Assembly: GCF_009905615.1 (NCBI RefSeq)
Contig: NZ_JAAAKW010000003.1
Coordinates: 454,911-518,910 of the forward strand
Length of the DNA: 64,000 nt
Direction of reading: 5' to 3'
DNA from: Pseudomonas sp. SLFW
Lineage (GTDB): Bacteria; Pseudomonadota; Gammaproteobacteria; Pseudomonadales; Pseudomonadaceae
The position numbers and the translations under genes are program-made. This document shows positions 1 to 8,306 of the stretch, in pieces. The notes under the pieces were generated by a model. It made no database searches and was not told the origin of the DNA. It saw only the letters and a list, made by a program, of their open reading frames with translations. Position 1 is the stretch's first letter. Every line of letters begins with the position of its first letter.

Positions 1-846
1 GGCCATCTACAAGCCACCGGCAAAGACGCACGAGGCCGCAAGCAATACCGCTATCACCCTCGTTGGCGCGAGATTCGCGACGAGAACAAGTACGCGCGCA
101 TGATCGCGTTCGGCAAGGCATTGCCCAAGGTGCGCAAGCAATTGGAGGCGCAACTGGCCGCCCCCGGCATGGGCCGCGAAAAAGTCATGGCGGCGGTGGT
201 GTCGCTGCTGGACCAGACCCTGATCCGCATCGGCAACAGCCAATACGCCCGGGACAACAAGTCCTACGGGCTGACCACGCTGCGCAACAAGCACGTGGAT
301 GTTCATGGCAGCAAAATCCTGTTCCAGTTTCGCGGCAAAAGCGGCGTCGAACACGAGGTCAGTGTCACCGACCGGCGTCTGGCCAATATCATCAAGCGCT
401 GCATGGAACTGCCGGGGCAGAACCTCTTCCAGTACCTGGACGAAGACGGCCAGCGCCACACCGTCAGTTCGTCGGACATCAATCGCTACCTCCACGACCT
501 GACTGGCGCCGACTTCACGGCCAAGGATTACCGCACTTGGGCCGGCAGCGCCATGGCACTGACCACCCTGCGCAAACTGGACTGGGAGCCCGAGGCTGAC
601 GCGAAGAAACACATCGTCGCAATGGTCAAGGAAGTCGCCCGGCTGCTCGGCAACACCCCAGCGGTGTGCCGAAAATGCTACATCCACCCCGCCGTGCTGG
701 AGGCCTTTGTCGTGGGCGAACTCGCCAAGCTGCCTCGTTCGCGTCAGCGCCAAGGTTTACGACTGGAAGAAGCCGCATTGGCCGGATTTCTCAAAGGCTT
801 GCAGGCTGCCGAAGCCCTGCGTGACGTCACAGGAGACAAACCATGA
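1..846 (+). CDS. DNA topoisomerase IB (5'-truncated by window edge)
   Basis: The reading frame is open from base 1, so the N-terminal part lies outside the window; about 281 residues remain. It looks like the catalytic part of a poxvirus-type topoisomerase IB, which nicks one strand through a 3'-phosphotyrosine and relaxes supercoils without ATP. Seen: the IGNSQYA and KSYGLTTL segments of the core, a KDYRTWAG segment carrying a catalytic arginine, and CYIHPAVLEAF near the C-terminus, where the tyrosine is the expected nucleophile. The stop codon overlaps the start of the next small gene (ATGA), suggesting co-translation. Confidence 0.9.
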   Translation, partial: GHLQATGKDARGRKQYRYHPRWREIRDENKYARMIAFGKALPKVRKQLEAQLAAPGMGREKVMAAVVSLLDQTLIRIGNSQYARDNKSYGLTTLRNKHVDVHGSKILFQFRGKSGVEHEVSVTDRRLANIIKRCMELPGQNLFQYLDEDGQRHTVSSSDINRYLHDLTGADFTAKDYRTWAGSAMALTTLRKLDWEPEADAKKHIVAMVKEVARLLGNTPAVCRKCYIHPAVLEAFVVGELAKLPRSRQRQGLRLEEAALAGFLKGLQAAEALRDVTGDKP

Positions 847-1007
847 CCGCCCATACCCCCGGGGAAAAAATCAACGACCCTGACGCCAAACCCGCTGATG
901 TGGCGGATGATCGCGACCGCACCCAGGAAACCCGCAAAGAGCAGCCCTTGACTGGAGGCGAGCACGACGACGCGGGCCATACCCCCAAAGTTCCTGATGC
1001 CCGGTAA
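843..1007 (+). CDS. Small hydrophilic protein coupled to topoisomerase IB
   Basis: A 54-residue ORF whose ATG overlaps the topoisomerase stop codon (ATGA). The protein is strongly polar, rich in Asp, Lys, Glu and Pro, with no membrane segment and no recognisable domain; it is probably disordered. The overlap and matching high-GC third positions support it as a real gene, but no function can be assigned. Confidence 0.5.
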   Translation: MTAHTPGEKINDPDAKPADVADDRDRTQETRKEQPLTGGEHDDAGHTPKVPDAR

Positions 1008-1049
1008 GCTCTGCACCCAGACCGATTCGAATCACGCCAAGGCCCGCCC

Positions 1050-3614
1050 ATGACCACAGCGCCACACCCTCCGCACGACGCCGACACCCGCCCCCCTGTT
1101 TCTTTCAAAGTCGCGCCGGATCAACCCGGCTTTGTCAGGGTGCGCGGCGCGCGTGAACACAACCTCAAGGACGTCGATGTGGACATCCCGAGGGATGCCT
1201 TGGTGGTGTTCACGGGGGTGTCGGGTTCGGGCAAATCCTCCTTGGCATTCTCGACGCTCTACGCGGAAGCCCAGCGCCGGTATTTCGAATCGGTGGCGCC
1301 CTATGCTCGCCGCCTGATCGACCAGGTGGGCGTACCCAACGTCGATTCCATCGAGGGCCTGCCGCCCGCCGTCGCCCTGCAACAGCAGCGGGGCACGCCC
1401 AGCACACGCTCGTCGGTGGGCAGCGTTACTACTTTGTCGAGCCTGATTCGCATGCTGTACTCGCGGGCCGGCCACTACCCGGACGGCCAGCCCATGCTGT
1501 ACGCCGAGGACTTCTCGCCCAATCTGCCCCAAGGCGCCTGCCCCGAATGCCATGGTTTGGGCCGCGTGTATGAAGTGTCGGAAGCGCTGATGGTTCCGGA
1601 CGACTCGCTGACCATTCGCCAGCGCGCCGTCGCCTCTTGGCCGCTCGCGTGGCAAGGGCAAAATCAGCGCGACATCCTCGTGACTCTGGGCTATGACGTC
1701 GACATCCCTTGGCGCGACTTGCCGAAAAAACAGCGGGATTGGATTCTGTTCACTGAAGAGCAGCCGACCGCGCCGGTGTACGCCGGGCTCACCCCGGAAG
1801 AAACCCGCGTCGCCCTTAAACGCAAGCTGGAACCGAGTTATCAGGGCACGTTCATCGGCGCCCGCCGCTACGTGCTGCACACCTTCACCCACTCCCAAAG
1901 CGCGCTGATGAAAAAACGCGTCTCGCAGTTCATGCGCGGCAGCCCCTGCCCGCTCTGCGACGGCAAGCGCCTGAAACGTGAAGCCCTGTCGGTGACCTTC
2001 GCCGGTCTGGACATCGGCGAGCTCTCGCAAATGCCGCTCCTGCGGTTGGCCGACGTGTTGAAGCCGGTGGCGGATGGGTCGACCAAAACCGATATGTCCA
2101 TTGAAAAGCGCCTCGCCGCCCAGCGCATCGCCCAAGACCTGTTGGCTCGCGTAACGACCCTCACCGACCTTGGCCTCGGTTATCTGGCACTGGAACGCAG
2201 CACGCCGACCCTGTCGTCCGGCGAGCTGCAACGCCTGCGCCTCGCCACGCAGCTCGGTTCGCAACTGTTTGGTGTGATTTACGTGCTGGACGAACCGTCC
2301 GCTGGCCTGCATCCCGCCGACAGTGAAGCCCTGTTCGCCGGGTTGCAGCAACTCAAAGCGTCGGGCAACTCTCTGTTCGTGGTCGAACACGACCTGGAAA
2401 CCATGCGCCGCGCTGACTGGTTGATCGACGTCGGTCCTGCGGCGGGCGAACAGGGCGGACGCGTGCTGTACAGCGGCCCTCCCGCCGGCCTGGCGCAGAT
2501 CGAGGCGTCTCGCACCCGTCAGCACCTGTTCGCGGAGCACAACGATTTGCGTACCGAGCGCCGCACACCCTCAGGCTGGCTGCGTCTCGAAGGCATCACC
2601 CGCAACAACCTCAACGACCTGAACGCAGAGTTTCCGCTGGGGTGCTTCACGGCCGTGACCGGCATTTCCGGTTCTGGTAAATCAAGCCTGGTCAGTCAGG
2701 CATTGCTGGAACTGGTGGGCGCCGATCTGGGTCGTCCCACCGCCGCCAGCGATCAGGACGAACCGAGCCTCGAAGACGACGCCCCGCAATTCACCGGCGG
2801 GCGCATCGCCAGCGGGCTGGAAACGATCAAGCGCCTGGTGCAAGTGGACCAGAAGCCCATCGGCCGCACTCCGCGCTCGAACCTCGCGACCTACACGGGA
2901 CTGTTCGACAACGTGCGCAAACTGTTCGCCGCCACCGAGGACGCCAAAACAGCCGGCTACGATGCAGGACAGTTCTCTTTCAACGTCGCCAAAGGCCGTT
3001 GCGATGTGTGCGAAGGCGAAGGCTTCGTCAGCGTCGAATTGCTGTTCATGCCGAGCGTCTACGCGCCCTGCCCGACCTGCCACGGCGCCCGCTATAACCC
3101 GCAAACACTGGCCGTCAAATGGCAAGGCCTCAGCATCGCTGAGGTGCTGCAACTGACCGTCGATCAAGCCGTTGAGGTGTTCGCCGAGCAACCCACCGTC
3201 CTTCGCTCATTGACCGTGCTCCGGAACATCGGCCTTGGCTACCTGCGCCTCGGCCAACCCGCCACCGAACTCTCCGGCGGCGAGGCCCAACGCATCAAAC
3301 TCGCCACAGAACTGCAACGCAACGCCCGTGGCGCCACCCTTTACGTCCTCGACGAACCCACCACCGGCCTGCACCCCAGCGACGTCGACCGCCTGCTCGT
3401 TCAACTGAACGCTCTGGTCGACAACGGTCACACCGTCATCGTCGTCGAACACGAAATGCGCGTCGTGGCCCAGAGCGACTGGGTCATCGACATTGGGCCT
3501 GGTGCAGGTGATCGAGGCGGAAAAATCGTGGCCAGCGGTACGCCGGAGAAAGTCGCCAAAGCAAAGGCAAGCCGGACCGCGCCGTTTTTGAGGAAGGTGT
3601 TAACCGGATTCTAA
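1050..3614 (+). CDS. UvrA-like ABC ATPase (short UvrA paralogue)
   Basis: An 854-residue protein of the UvrA excinuclease family with two ABC ATPase halves. Walker A motifs GVSGSGKSS (near residue 56) and GISGSGKSS (near 539), signature motifs LSSGELQRL and LSGGEAQRI, and Walker [13 protein letters not shown] and [12 protein letters not shown] are all visible. Zinc-finger cysteines appear in [17 protein letters not shown] and [14 protein letters not shown]. It is about 90 residues shorter than canonical UvrA (around 940), as expected for UvrA2-type paralogues associated with damage tolerance or drug resistance. UvrA family membership is certain; the paralogue assignment is inferred from length and context. 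Confidence 0.88.
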   Translation: MTTAPHPPHDADTRPPVSFKVAPDQPGFVRVRGAREHNLKDVDVDIPRDALVVFTGVSGSGKSSLAFSTLYAEAQRRYFESVAPYARRLIDQVGVPNVDSIEGLPPAVALQQQRGTPSTRSSVGSVTTLSSLIRMLYSRAGHYPDGQPMLYAEDFSPNLPQGACPECHGLGRVYEVSEALMVPDDSLTIRQRAVASWPLAWQGQNQRDILVTLGYDVDIPWRDLPKKQRDWILFTEEQPTAPVYAGLTPEETRVALKRKLEPSYQGTFIGARRYVLHTFTHSQSALMKKRVSQFMRGSPCPLCDGKRLKREALSVTFAGLDIGELSQMPLLRLADVLKPVADGSTKTDMSIEKRLAAQRIAQDLLARVTTLTDLGLGYLALERSTPTLSSGELQRLRLATQLGSQLFGVIYVLDEPSAGLHPADSEALFAGLQQLKASGNSLFVVEHDLETMRRADWLIDVGPAAGEQGGRVLYSGPPAGLAQIEASRTRQHLFAEHNDLRTERRTPSGWLRLEGITRNNLNDLNAEFPLGCFTAVTGISGSGKSSLVSQALLELVGADLGRPTAASDQDEPSLEDDAPQFTGGRIASGLETIKRLVQVDQKPIGRTPRSNLATYTGLFDNVRKLFAATEDAKTAGYDAGQFSFNVAKGRCDVCEGEGFVSVELLFMPSVYAPCPTCHGARYNPQTLAVKWQGLSIAEVLQLTVDQAVEVFAEQPTVLRSLTVLRNIGLGYLRLGQPATELSGGEAQRIKLATELQRNARGATLYVLDEPTTGLHPSDVDRLLVQLNALVDNGHTVIVVEHEMRVVAQSDWVIDIGPGAGDRGGKIVASGTPEKVAKAKASRTAPFLRKVLTGF

Positions 3615-3676
3615 CTTCACCTTGCTCCAAGACCGGGCCGCAAGCAGACTACGTCCGCTCAAATAAGGATCAATAC

Positions 3677-3895
3677 ATGAAAACAGGACTCGTAGTACTG
3701 CTGGCTGGCCTGATCGCAGGATGTGCGAACTACAGTGATCGGGGAACCGGCGAAGGTGGAAGGGAAACCGGGAAAAACGGCTACACCGTCCGGTGCGACG
3801 CCTCACCCCCGAATCAGCCTGGCTGCTATTCGCCACCGCCCTCCTGGTCATGGGGATTTCTGGACAAGTTCAAATTCGGAATTGGCGCGAAGTAA
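3677..3895 (+). CDS. Small predicted lipoprotein
   Basis: A 72-residue ORF with an N-terminal signal peptide (MKTGLVVLLAGLIAGC) ending in a lipobox LIAGC, so Cys16 should be lipidated. The mature part is short, polar and Gly/Pro-rich, and ends in an amphipathic segment. An AAGGA ribosome binding site lies upstream. It resembles the many small pseudomonad lipoproteins of unknown role. Confidence 0.65.
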   Translation: MKTGLVVLLAGLIAGCANYSDRGTGEGGRETGKNGYTVRCDASPPNQPGCYSPPPSWSWGFLDKFKFGIGAK

Positions 3896-3958
3896 GGCGA
3901 TGCAATCTCGAAAAGGGTGCTCAAGTGGTGCTCTCACTACCCCATCAAAGGAATGACC

Positions 3959-4165
3959 ATGGCACTCGATTGGCACTCAGCCCCCCTCACCCGGGCCACA
4001 GCGCTAGACAAACACTACCGCAACACCCAGAACGTTCGGCGCTTCCTCATTTCGCAATGTGGAGAGGCGTTCAAATTCGATCGAGCATTCATGGCTTGGA
4101 TCAAAGAACAATCCTCGCTGACGCTGGGCGACGTGGCGGATGAATGGTTGCGGCGGAACGGGTAA
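3959..4165 (+). CDS. DUF6434 domain protein
   Basis: A 68-residue protein starting MALDWHSAPLTRATALD and containing NTQNVRRFLISQCG and KFDRAFMAWIKE, the conserved pattern of DUF6434 proteins. The ATG at 3959 was chosen over ATGs at 3917 and 3953 because AAGGA sits 6 nt upstream of it. No catalytic motif is visible; the function of the family is unknown. It is a small free-standing host gene. Confidence 0.65.
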   Translation: MALDWHSAPLTRATALDKHYRNTQNVRRFLISQCGEAFKFDRAFMAWIKEQSSLTLGDVADEWLRRNG

Positions 4166-4255
4166 GCGGAAGGTTTTCGGAACCGGTTGGCGGCCCACCA
4201 CAAAGCCAGGCACAAGTGTCACATCACGGTGGCGCTACTCAGTAAGGATTAACGA

Positions 4256-4492
4256 ATGCTGCAAGAACGAATCGCTGCACTGCGCCTCTCGAAACCCCTG
4301 CAAGGGGAAATCGATGATCTGGTGCGCGCACTTAACGCGGCAGATGGGAAGGAATCGATCGAACGCGAGGGTGAAATGCAGATCGCGTTCATTCTCGCGC
4401 TGGAGAAAACGAAGAAACTGCGCCCAGCGGACATTGAGGCGCTCTACATGATGTTCGACGACGCGGTGCAGGAACGGCTGGCCAATCTATAG
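4256..4492 (+). CDS. Conserved small hypothetical protein
   Basis: A 78-residue, largely helical acidic protein preceded by AAGGATTAACG. No membrane segment or known domain is visible. Its composition matches neighbouring host genes, so it is probably a real chromosomal gene. I do not recognise the family. Confidence 0.5.
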   Translation: MLQERIAALRLSKPLQGEIDDLVRALNAADGKESIEREGEMQIAFILALEKTKKLRPADIEALYMMFDDAVQERLANL

Positions 4493-4620
4493 TTGCGTTG
4501 TGATCCGTCACTGCATTGAAACCGATGCCCGAGACGCTACAGCGTGTGGCCGAGAAATCAAAGACCGGAACATCCCATCGAACGGTGAATTGCGGAAAAA
4601 TGCGGGATTGTCAGAGCGCT

Positions 4621-4660
4621 AAAACGACTCAGGCGCTTCGGAAGATTCCGTAAGCGCCTG
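4621..4660 (-). terminator. Intrinsic terminator after tRNA-Leu
   Basis: On the minus strand a long imperfect hairpin (CAGGCGCTT ... AAGCGCCTG with an inner CGGA/TCCG stem) is followed closely by GTCGTTTT. It lies just downstream of tRNA-Leu and would end that transcript. Confidence 0.75.
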
Positions 4661-4667
4661 ATCTGGA

Positions 4668-4754
4668 TGGTGCCCCGAGCCGGAGTCGAACCGGCACATC
4701 CTTTCGGACGACGGATTTTAAGTCCGGTGTGTCTACCAATTTCACCATCAGGGC
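4668..4754 (-). tRNA. tRNA-Leu (anticodon TAA)
   Basis: The minus-strand sequence folds as an 87-nt class II tRNA. It has a 7-bp acceptor stem (GCCCTGA with TCGGGGC), an encoded CCA end at 4668-4670, a long variable arm, a GGTTCGACTCC T-arm and anticodon TAA inside CTTAAAA. It reads UUA leucine codons. In pseudomonads this gene normally follows tRNA-Gly and tRNA-Cys closely; here the prophage separates them. Confidence 0.95.
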
Positions 4755-5115
4755 GGTGTTGCAGTTTTCAGTCCGACCGCAGGCTTTGGAAGCAGGCTGG
4801 TCGACAAGAGGTGGGAATATATACATCCCTACCCTGTGAAGCAAGCGCGAAGCGTTGCAAAAGGCGTGAAAAATGTAACTGTGGGCTCTGTGAAAAATCT
4901 CGATAAATCATGGGCCTGCGACATTCGCATCACAGATATTGCGAACATCAGGGCGATACGACCGCCCTCTTTACGGGTCGCTGCGGTGGCAACGCTGATG
5001 ATGCTCCGTTTGCTGCCCACCGCTAAGCATATTGGCGAGATCGTCAGCTTCACCAGATAAAGCTGACAAGTGGGAGTGATTTGAATTGAAGCGGAACTGA
5101 TTGACTGAACATTGC
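4755..5115. other. Non-coding gap between tRNA-Leu and attL
   Basis: Apart from the tRNA-Leu promoter, this 361-bp stretch shows no convincing gene. The ORFs on both strands (4836-5060 plus, 4829-5119 minus) overlap each other, lack ribosome binding sites and have no recognisable domain. Confidence 0.5.
4816..4844 (-). promoter_or_regulatory. Promoter of tRNA-Leu
   Basis: Reading the minus strand, TTGCTT (4844-4839) and TATATT (4821-4816) are separated by exactly 17 bp, a good sigma-70 promoter. A C-rich discriminator (CCCACC) follows, as is common for stable-RNA promoters. It would start transcription about 50 nt before the mature tRNA, so tRNA-Leu should still be expressed with the prophage inserted between it and tRNA-Cys. 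Confidence 0.6.
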
Positions 5116-5207
5116 GCACAAAAAAACCCGCAAGACGTTGATCTTGCGGGTTTTATATGTGGAGGCCGAGGTCGGAATCGAACCGGCGTAAGCGGATTTG
5201 CAATCCG
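5116..5207. repeat. attL: 92-bp direct repeat, displaced 3' part of tRNA-Cys plus terminator
   Basis: This copy matches 49185-49276 except for one base (G5146 versus A49215). It contains the anticodon-arm-to-CCA part of tRNA-Cys and the terminator hairpin behind it. Beyond base 5207 the tRNA sequence stops, so this is a tRNA fragment and not a gene. It marks the left junction of the prophage. Confidence 0.9.
5123..5154. terminator. Terminator hairpin within attL
   Basis: CCCGCAAGA (5127-5135) pairs perfectly with TCTTGCGGG (5142-5150), flanked by AAAA and TTTT. It can therefore terminate in both directions. It is the original host terminator of tRNA-Cys, now at the far end of the prophage. 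Confidence 0.75.
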
Positions 5208-5442
5208 ACCACGAATATTAGCTAGATCAATAGGTTACGGAATTTTTGGTTCCGCAAGCAACGTTTTGAGTCAGCGCTGCACCCCACAGGATTCGAGGGC
5301 CATTTTCTTAAGTGCGGAAACGGTTTTCAGCCCTTCCTACTTCCTTCTACATGGACCCGCCGCCTGATTCGCAGCCGCGAGCGGTAGCCTCAGCTATGCT
5401 CGATCTGCCAAGACTGCCCTAAGCCCAAAAAGGACTTTGAAA

Positions 5443-5619
5443 ATGGCTGATGACCCTTCCAAACGCGGCCCCCAAGATCGAAGCTAAGTGAGCACGACCG
5501 TGCCTTGGGAATTGGAGTATTGGACTAAAACATTTAGCGTCACAGAGAAGCAGCTCAAGGCTACGGCAAGAGCTGTAGGACCTATGGTTTCCGATGTTCA
5601 TAATAGACTCGGCAAGTAA
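5443..5619 (+). pseudogene. DUF3606 protein gene with an in-frame stop
   Basis: The frame reads MADDPSKRGPQDRS, then TAA (5485-5487), then VSTTVPWELEYWTKTFSV and on to VGPMVSDVHNRLGK. Together these form the typical short DUF3606 protein, with one sense codon replaced by a stop. An AGGA site precedes the ATG and a terminator follows the true end. A GTG right after the stop (5488) could restart translation, so a 43-residue product remains possible. DUF3606 proteins have no established function. Confidence 0.7.
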
Positions 5620-5626
5620 CTGATCG

Positions 5627-5655
5627 GCCCTGCCACGAATCGTGGCGGGGCTTTC
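5627..5655 (+). terminator. Intrinsic terminator after DUF3606 remnant
   Basis: An 11-bp stem (GCCCTGCCACG with CGTGGCGGGGC, one T-G pair) and loop AAT are followed by TTTC. It lies directly downstream of the DUF3606 frame. Confidence 0.6.
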
Positions 5656-5818
5656 CTAAACCATCTATTGCCTCCCGTCCCACTGTGTTGATAGCCACTC
5701 CTTAGTGCATGATTATCAATCAAAAGCTCGCAGTATATGGATCTTTTCGGCCATGTTCTTCTACCTTATCGGGTCCTGCCTCTGAACAACTTCCTAAGCC
5801 AAGGTCATACATAGCGCT

Positions 5819-6877
5819 CTACCTGCCTGTCGCAGACTGTCGCTGCCGACGCCTTGCTGAATAATCCCTAAAAGCCTCTTTCAAGAAAATCAAAAGTGCG
5901 TCCACGTAAACCTCTAGTGTAGAGGATGGTATAGAAACCGCCTTGAAATCTTGGTGAGTGAGAGCATGGCGTGCCGTAGTCATTTTTTCAATTGCCCTAC
6001 TTTTGAACAGCGACTCATCTTCTACAGGATCATAACTCTCATTTAGACAACACTCAGCAAAAGCTACCGAGGCATACAGAATCGCTGAGCGCGCGCCTTT
6101 TTGGTGATTCACATTCCAACTAAGAGCACCTCGACAATGCTCCAACAACTCTAGCTCAGACGGCAAATAACCTAACCGGTCAGCCAGCTTGTAAATATTG
6201 TCTAAGGGAAAGAAAAACTCGAATATTTTATAGAGCTCTAAGTATAAGCTCGCCAGTCTTCCAGACTGAAATGCGGCCATAAGCTGCTCAAATATCCAAT
6301 CATGTCCGTCAGATGGGATTTCGGCCGCAACGAGAACTATTTTTTCTTGAAAATCACTTACAAACGCATGCTTCAACTCAATGAGCAAACCGACCTTCAC
6401 AAAGGTCATCCACTCTTCCTCATCTATCGCATCCCCTTCTAACTTGAATGTTAGATAGCTTGGAAAATGCCCAACTATGTCATCCTCGAATATCGGAGAC
6501 GAAGCAACTAAGCCGCGAGAAATAAGCGACGACGCGGGTATTTTAAACCTCCCGACCATGTAGGCAACTTGTAAGAAATGTGCACGCCCGACTGTTAGCT
6601 CGTTACTCCCTAGAATATCCCAACCGAACAGCGCAAGGTCGCGCTTAAAGACGATGACTTTCTTACCGTCGGCATCCGCGAAGATTACGGTTAGATACTC
6701 CTCAGTTTCACGATAGGCAATCACCCGAGTGCGCCTAATAGTTTCGATCCCCACCGCGACTAAATTTTCGAACTCGGGATGATCTTCATTTACAGGAATT
6801 ACCCAAAAATCCTCCAACAGGTCAACGTCTCCACCATCCTGCAAGTAGTGCCTGGTCCACACTTCAAGATTAGCCAT
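5819..6877 (-). CDS. HEPN-type protein, candidate RNase effector
   Basis: A roughly 352-residue protein (367 if the upstream TTG at 6922 is used). ATG 6877 was preferred because AAGGAG lies just upstream. I do not recognise the N-terminal two thirds, which is mixed alpha/beta. The C-terminal third is helical, with a segment like SLYLELYKIFEFFFP and then ARHALTHQDF. The latter contains R-x4-H, the catalytic signature of HEPN ribonucleases. HEPN proteins commonly act as toxins or abortive-infection effectors. It follows the DGQHR/ParB-like gene in the same direction with almost no gap, and both are AT-richer than phage structural genes, indicating transferred cargo. HEPN membership is inferred from the motif and helical context only. 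Confidence 0.55.
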   Translation of the reverse strand: MANLEVWTRHYLQDGGDVDLLEDFWVIPVNEDHPEFENLVAVGIETIRRTRVIAYRETEEYLTVIFADADGKKVIVFKRDLALFGWDILGSNELTVGRAHFLQVAYMVGRFKIPASSLISRGLVASSPIFEDDIVGHFPSYLTFKLEGDAIDEEEWMTFVKVGLLIELKHAFVSDFQEKIVLVAAEIPSDGHDWIFEQLMAAFQSGRLASLYLELYKIFEFFFPLDNIYKLADRLGYLPSELELLEHCRGALSWNVNHQKGARSAILYASVAFAECCLNESYDPVEDESLFKSRAIEKMTTARHALTHQDFKAVSIPSSTLEVYVDALLIFLKEAFRDYSARRRQRQSATGR

Positions 6878-6903
6878 CAGCTCCTTTATATTTATGCTCA
6901 AGG

Positions 6904-8088
6904 CTACCTCGCTTTCCAGCAAGGCGACAGCGAACCCTGTTTTATAAGTTCGTTAGTTTTGGAAAACATTATTAGAAAAGCGCGCTTATAGAGATTCCGT
7001 TCATATTCGCCGATACGACTAGATTTAGCGGTCAACATCTGATTGAGAGTATCTATATCTACAAACTCAGATAGCTTTTCCGAATCTAGAGACGCCATAT
7101 ATTTTGTTAGACTGAGAGCACTTTTTTGAACCTCTTTTAACTCGTCAGCCGCAAGAGACAAATCGTAGTCAAAGCCCGGCGTGCCTAATAGCCTTTCAGC
7201 AATCGCAACAACAAAACCGATTGAGGCAGGGGCTGATGTAAAAATATCTCTGCCGGACTTAACTTTCGCACCTTCATCAGCCGTTAGGCCTCGACCCACA
7301 CGATCAAATTGTAGGTCAACTTGCGCCATTATTTTAATTGACTCTACAAATAATGGAAAAAATTCGTCACTGGCAGTAGCCTCCGTTATATCAATCTTAG
7401 CAAATTCTTCTGCGACACGCTCTCTGATATCCACATCAATGGATCGGGATGTGTAAGCCAAAAACAATTCAATAATCCGAGTGCTTCTATACTCTCTAGC
7501 TTGCGAGCGTCTATTATTATCATCCAGCCCGATAACCCTAATATTTTTAACTTCAGACATTATCTTAGATACAATTGGTCGGTAAAGCGTTTCCAACTGA
7601 CGCTTCAAATCCCAAGGCACCTGTCCAGTGTTTAGAACCAACATCCTATAGATAAGGCTTTCAACTTTTCGAGCAAGCCAGAGTTCGACCCGAACCATTG
7701 GCTCAATCCCACCATCCTCTTTGGCTTCTAGCAATGCAGTCGTTCTCTGCATCCCATCAATAATAGAAAGATCAATATCCGCACTAATTAATTCAGACAC
7801 CAGCTCATCAGAAGACTCTAATTTTTTAAGTTTTTTCAGAATTCCGGGCTTTACTACTGCGCCGATCACAATAGGGGGAATGACAGCACCTCTTTTCAAA
7901 TCCTCCACAAGCCTGCCACGAATTTTCAAGCCTGTTTTAGTTCTAATTGGCGCTCTCTGACCACTAAGACCGCCCTGATCGCTATAAGCCCCTTCCACCA
8001 GCGAAAGGTATTTGGAAAGCGTCATGGTCCCCATTATTGAGATACAATTACTATTTTTGTCTTCCAGCGTAATCAGTGGGAAACGCAT
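6904..8088 (-). CDS. DGQHR/ParB-like protein, partner of HEPN gene
   Basis: A 394-residue protein. Near residues 55-75 it has an RGRLVEDLKRGAVIPPIVIG segment like the start of ParB/sulfiredoxin-fold domains. Around residue 110 is IIDGMQRTTALLEAK, a variant of the DGQHR or DGQQR motif, followed by VLNTGQVPWDLKRQLE, where DGQHR/DUF262-type proteins carry an Asn-rich loop. The rest is helical and unrecognised. Relatives of this fold occur in DNA-modification and restriction systems (DndB-like, DUF262) and as ParB-like nucleases or NTPases. It is the first gene of a two-gene minus-strand unit with the HEPN protein. A defence role is an inference from context. Confidence 0.55.
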   Translation of the reverse strand: MRFPLITLEDKNSNCISIMGTMTLSKYLSLVEGAYSDQGGLSGQRAPIRTKTGLKIRGRLVEDLKRGAVIPPIVIGAVVKPGILKKLKKLESSDELVSELISADIDLSIIDGMQRTTALLEAKEDGGIEPMVRVELWLARKVESLIYRMLVLNTGQVPWDLKRQLETLYRPIVSKIMSEVKNIRVIGLDDNNRRSQAREYRSTRIIELFLAYTSRSIDVDIRERVAEEFAKIDITEATASDEFFPLFVESIKIMAQVDLQFDRVGRGLTADEGAKVKSGRDIFTSAPASIGFVVAIAERLLGTPGFDYDLSLAADELKEVQKSALSLTKYMASLDSEKLSEFVDIDTLNQMLTAKSSRIGEYERNLYKRAFLIMFSKTNELIKQGSLSPCWKAR

Positions 8089-8306
8089 ACACTCTCATCC
8101 TGAAGTGGTTTTGTCTGATTATCGGCAAACGCGAGAAAATAGTAAATGGCTAGGCTAGCTACTATTGAAATCTACCTTTTGCTAGCAACCGCTCCTTCCC
8201 AAACCCGATTCGGAAAGAAAAATCCTGTGAGTCAGGTTCTCTACGCCACCGTGCCACCGTCCCACGTCGAGACTCCCACTACTTCAGGCTTTTACTGCCA
8301 TAGCCT

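Noticed and set aside
1032..2540. Long minus-strand ORF (502 aa) opposite the UvrA-like gene
   Set aside because: It is antisense to a gene with clear ABC ATPase motifs, lacks a domain, and is a by-product of high GC third positions.
4829..5119. 96-aa minus-strand ORF and the overlapping 74-aa plus-strand ORF between tRNA-Leu and attL
   Set aside because: They overlap each other, have no ribosome binding site or family pattern, and one begins inside the attL repeat.
5160..5207. A second tRNA-Cys
   Set aside because: Only the part from the anticodon arm to the 3' end is present; the 5' half is missing, so it is an attachment-site remnant.
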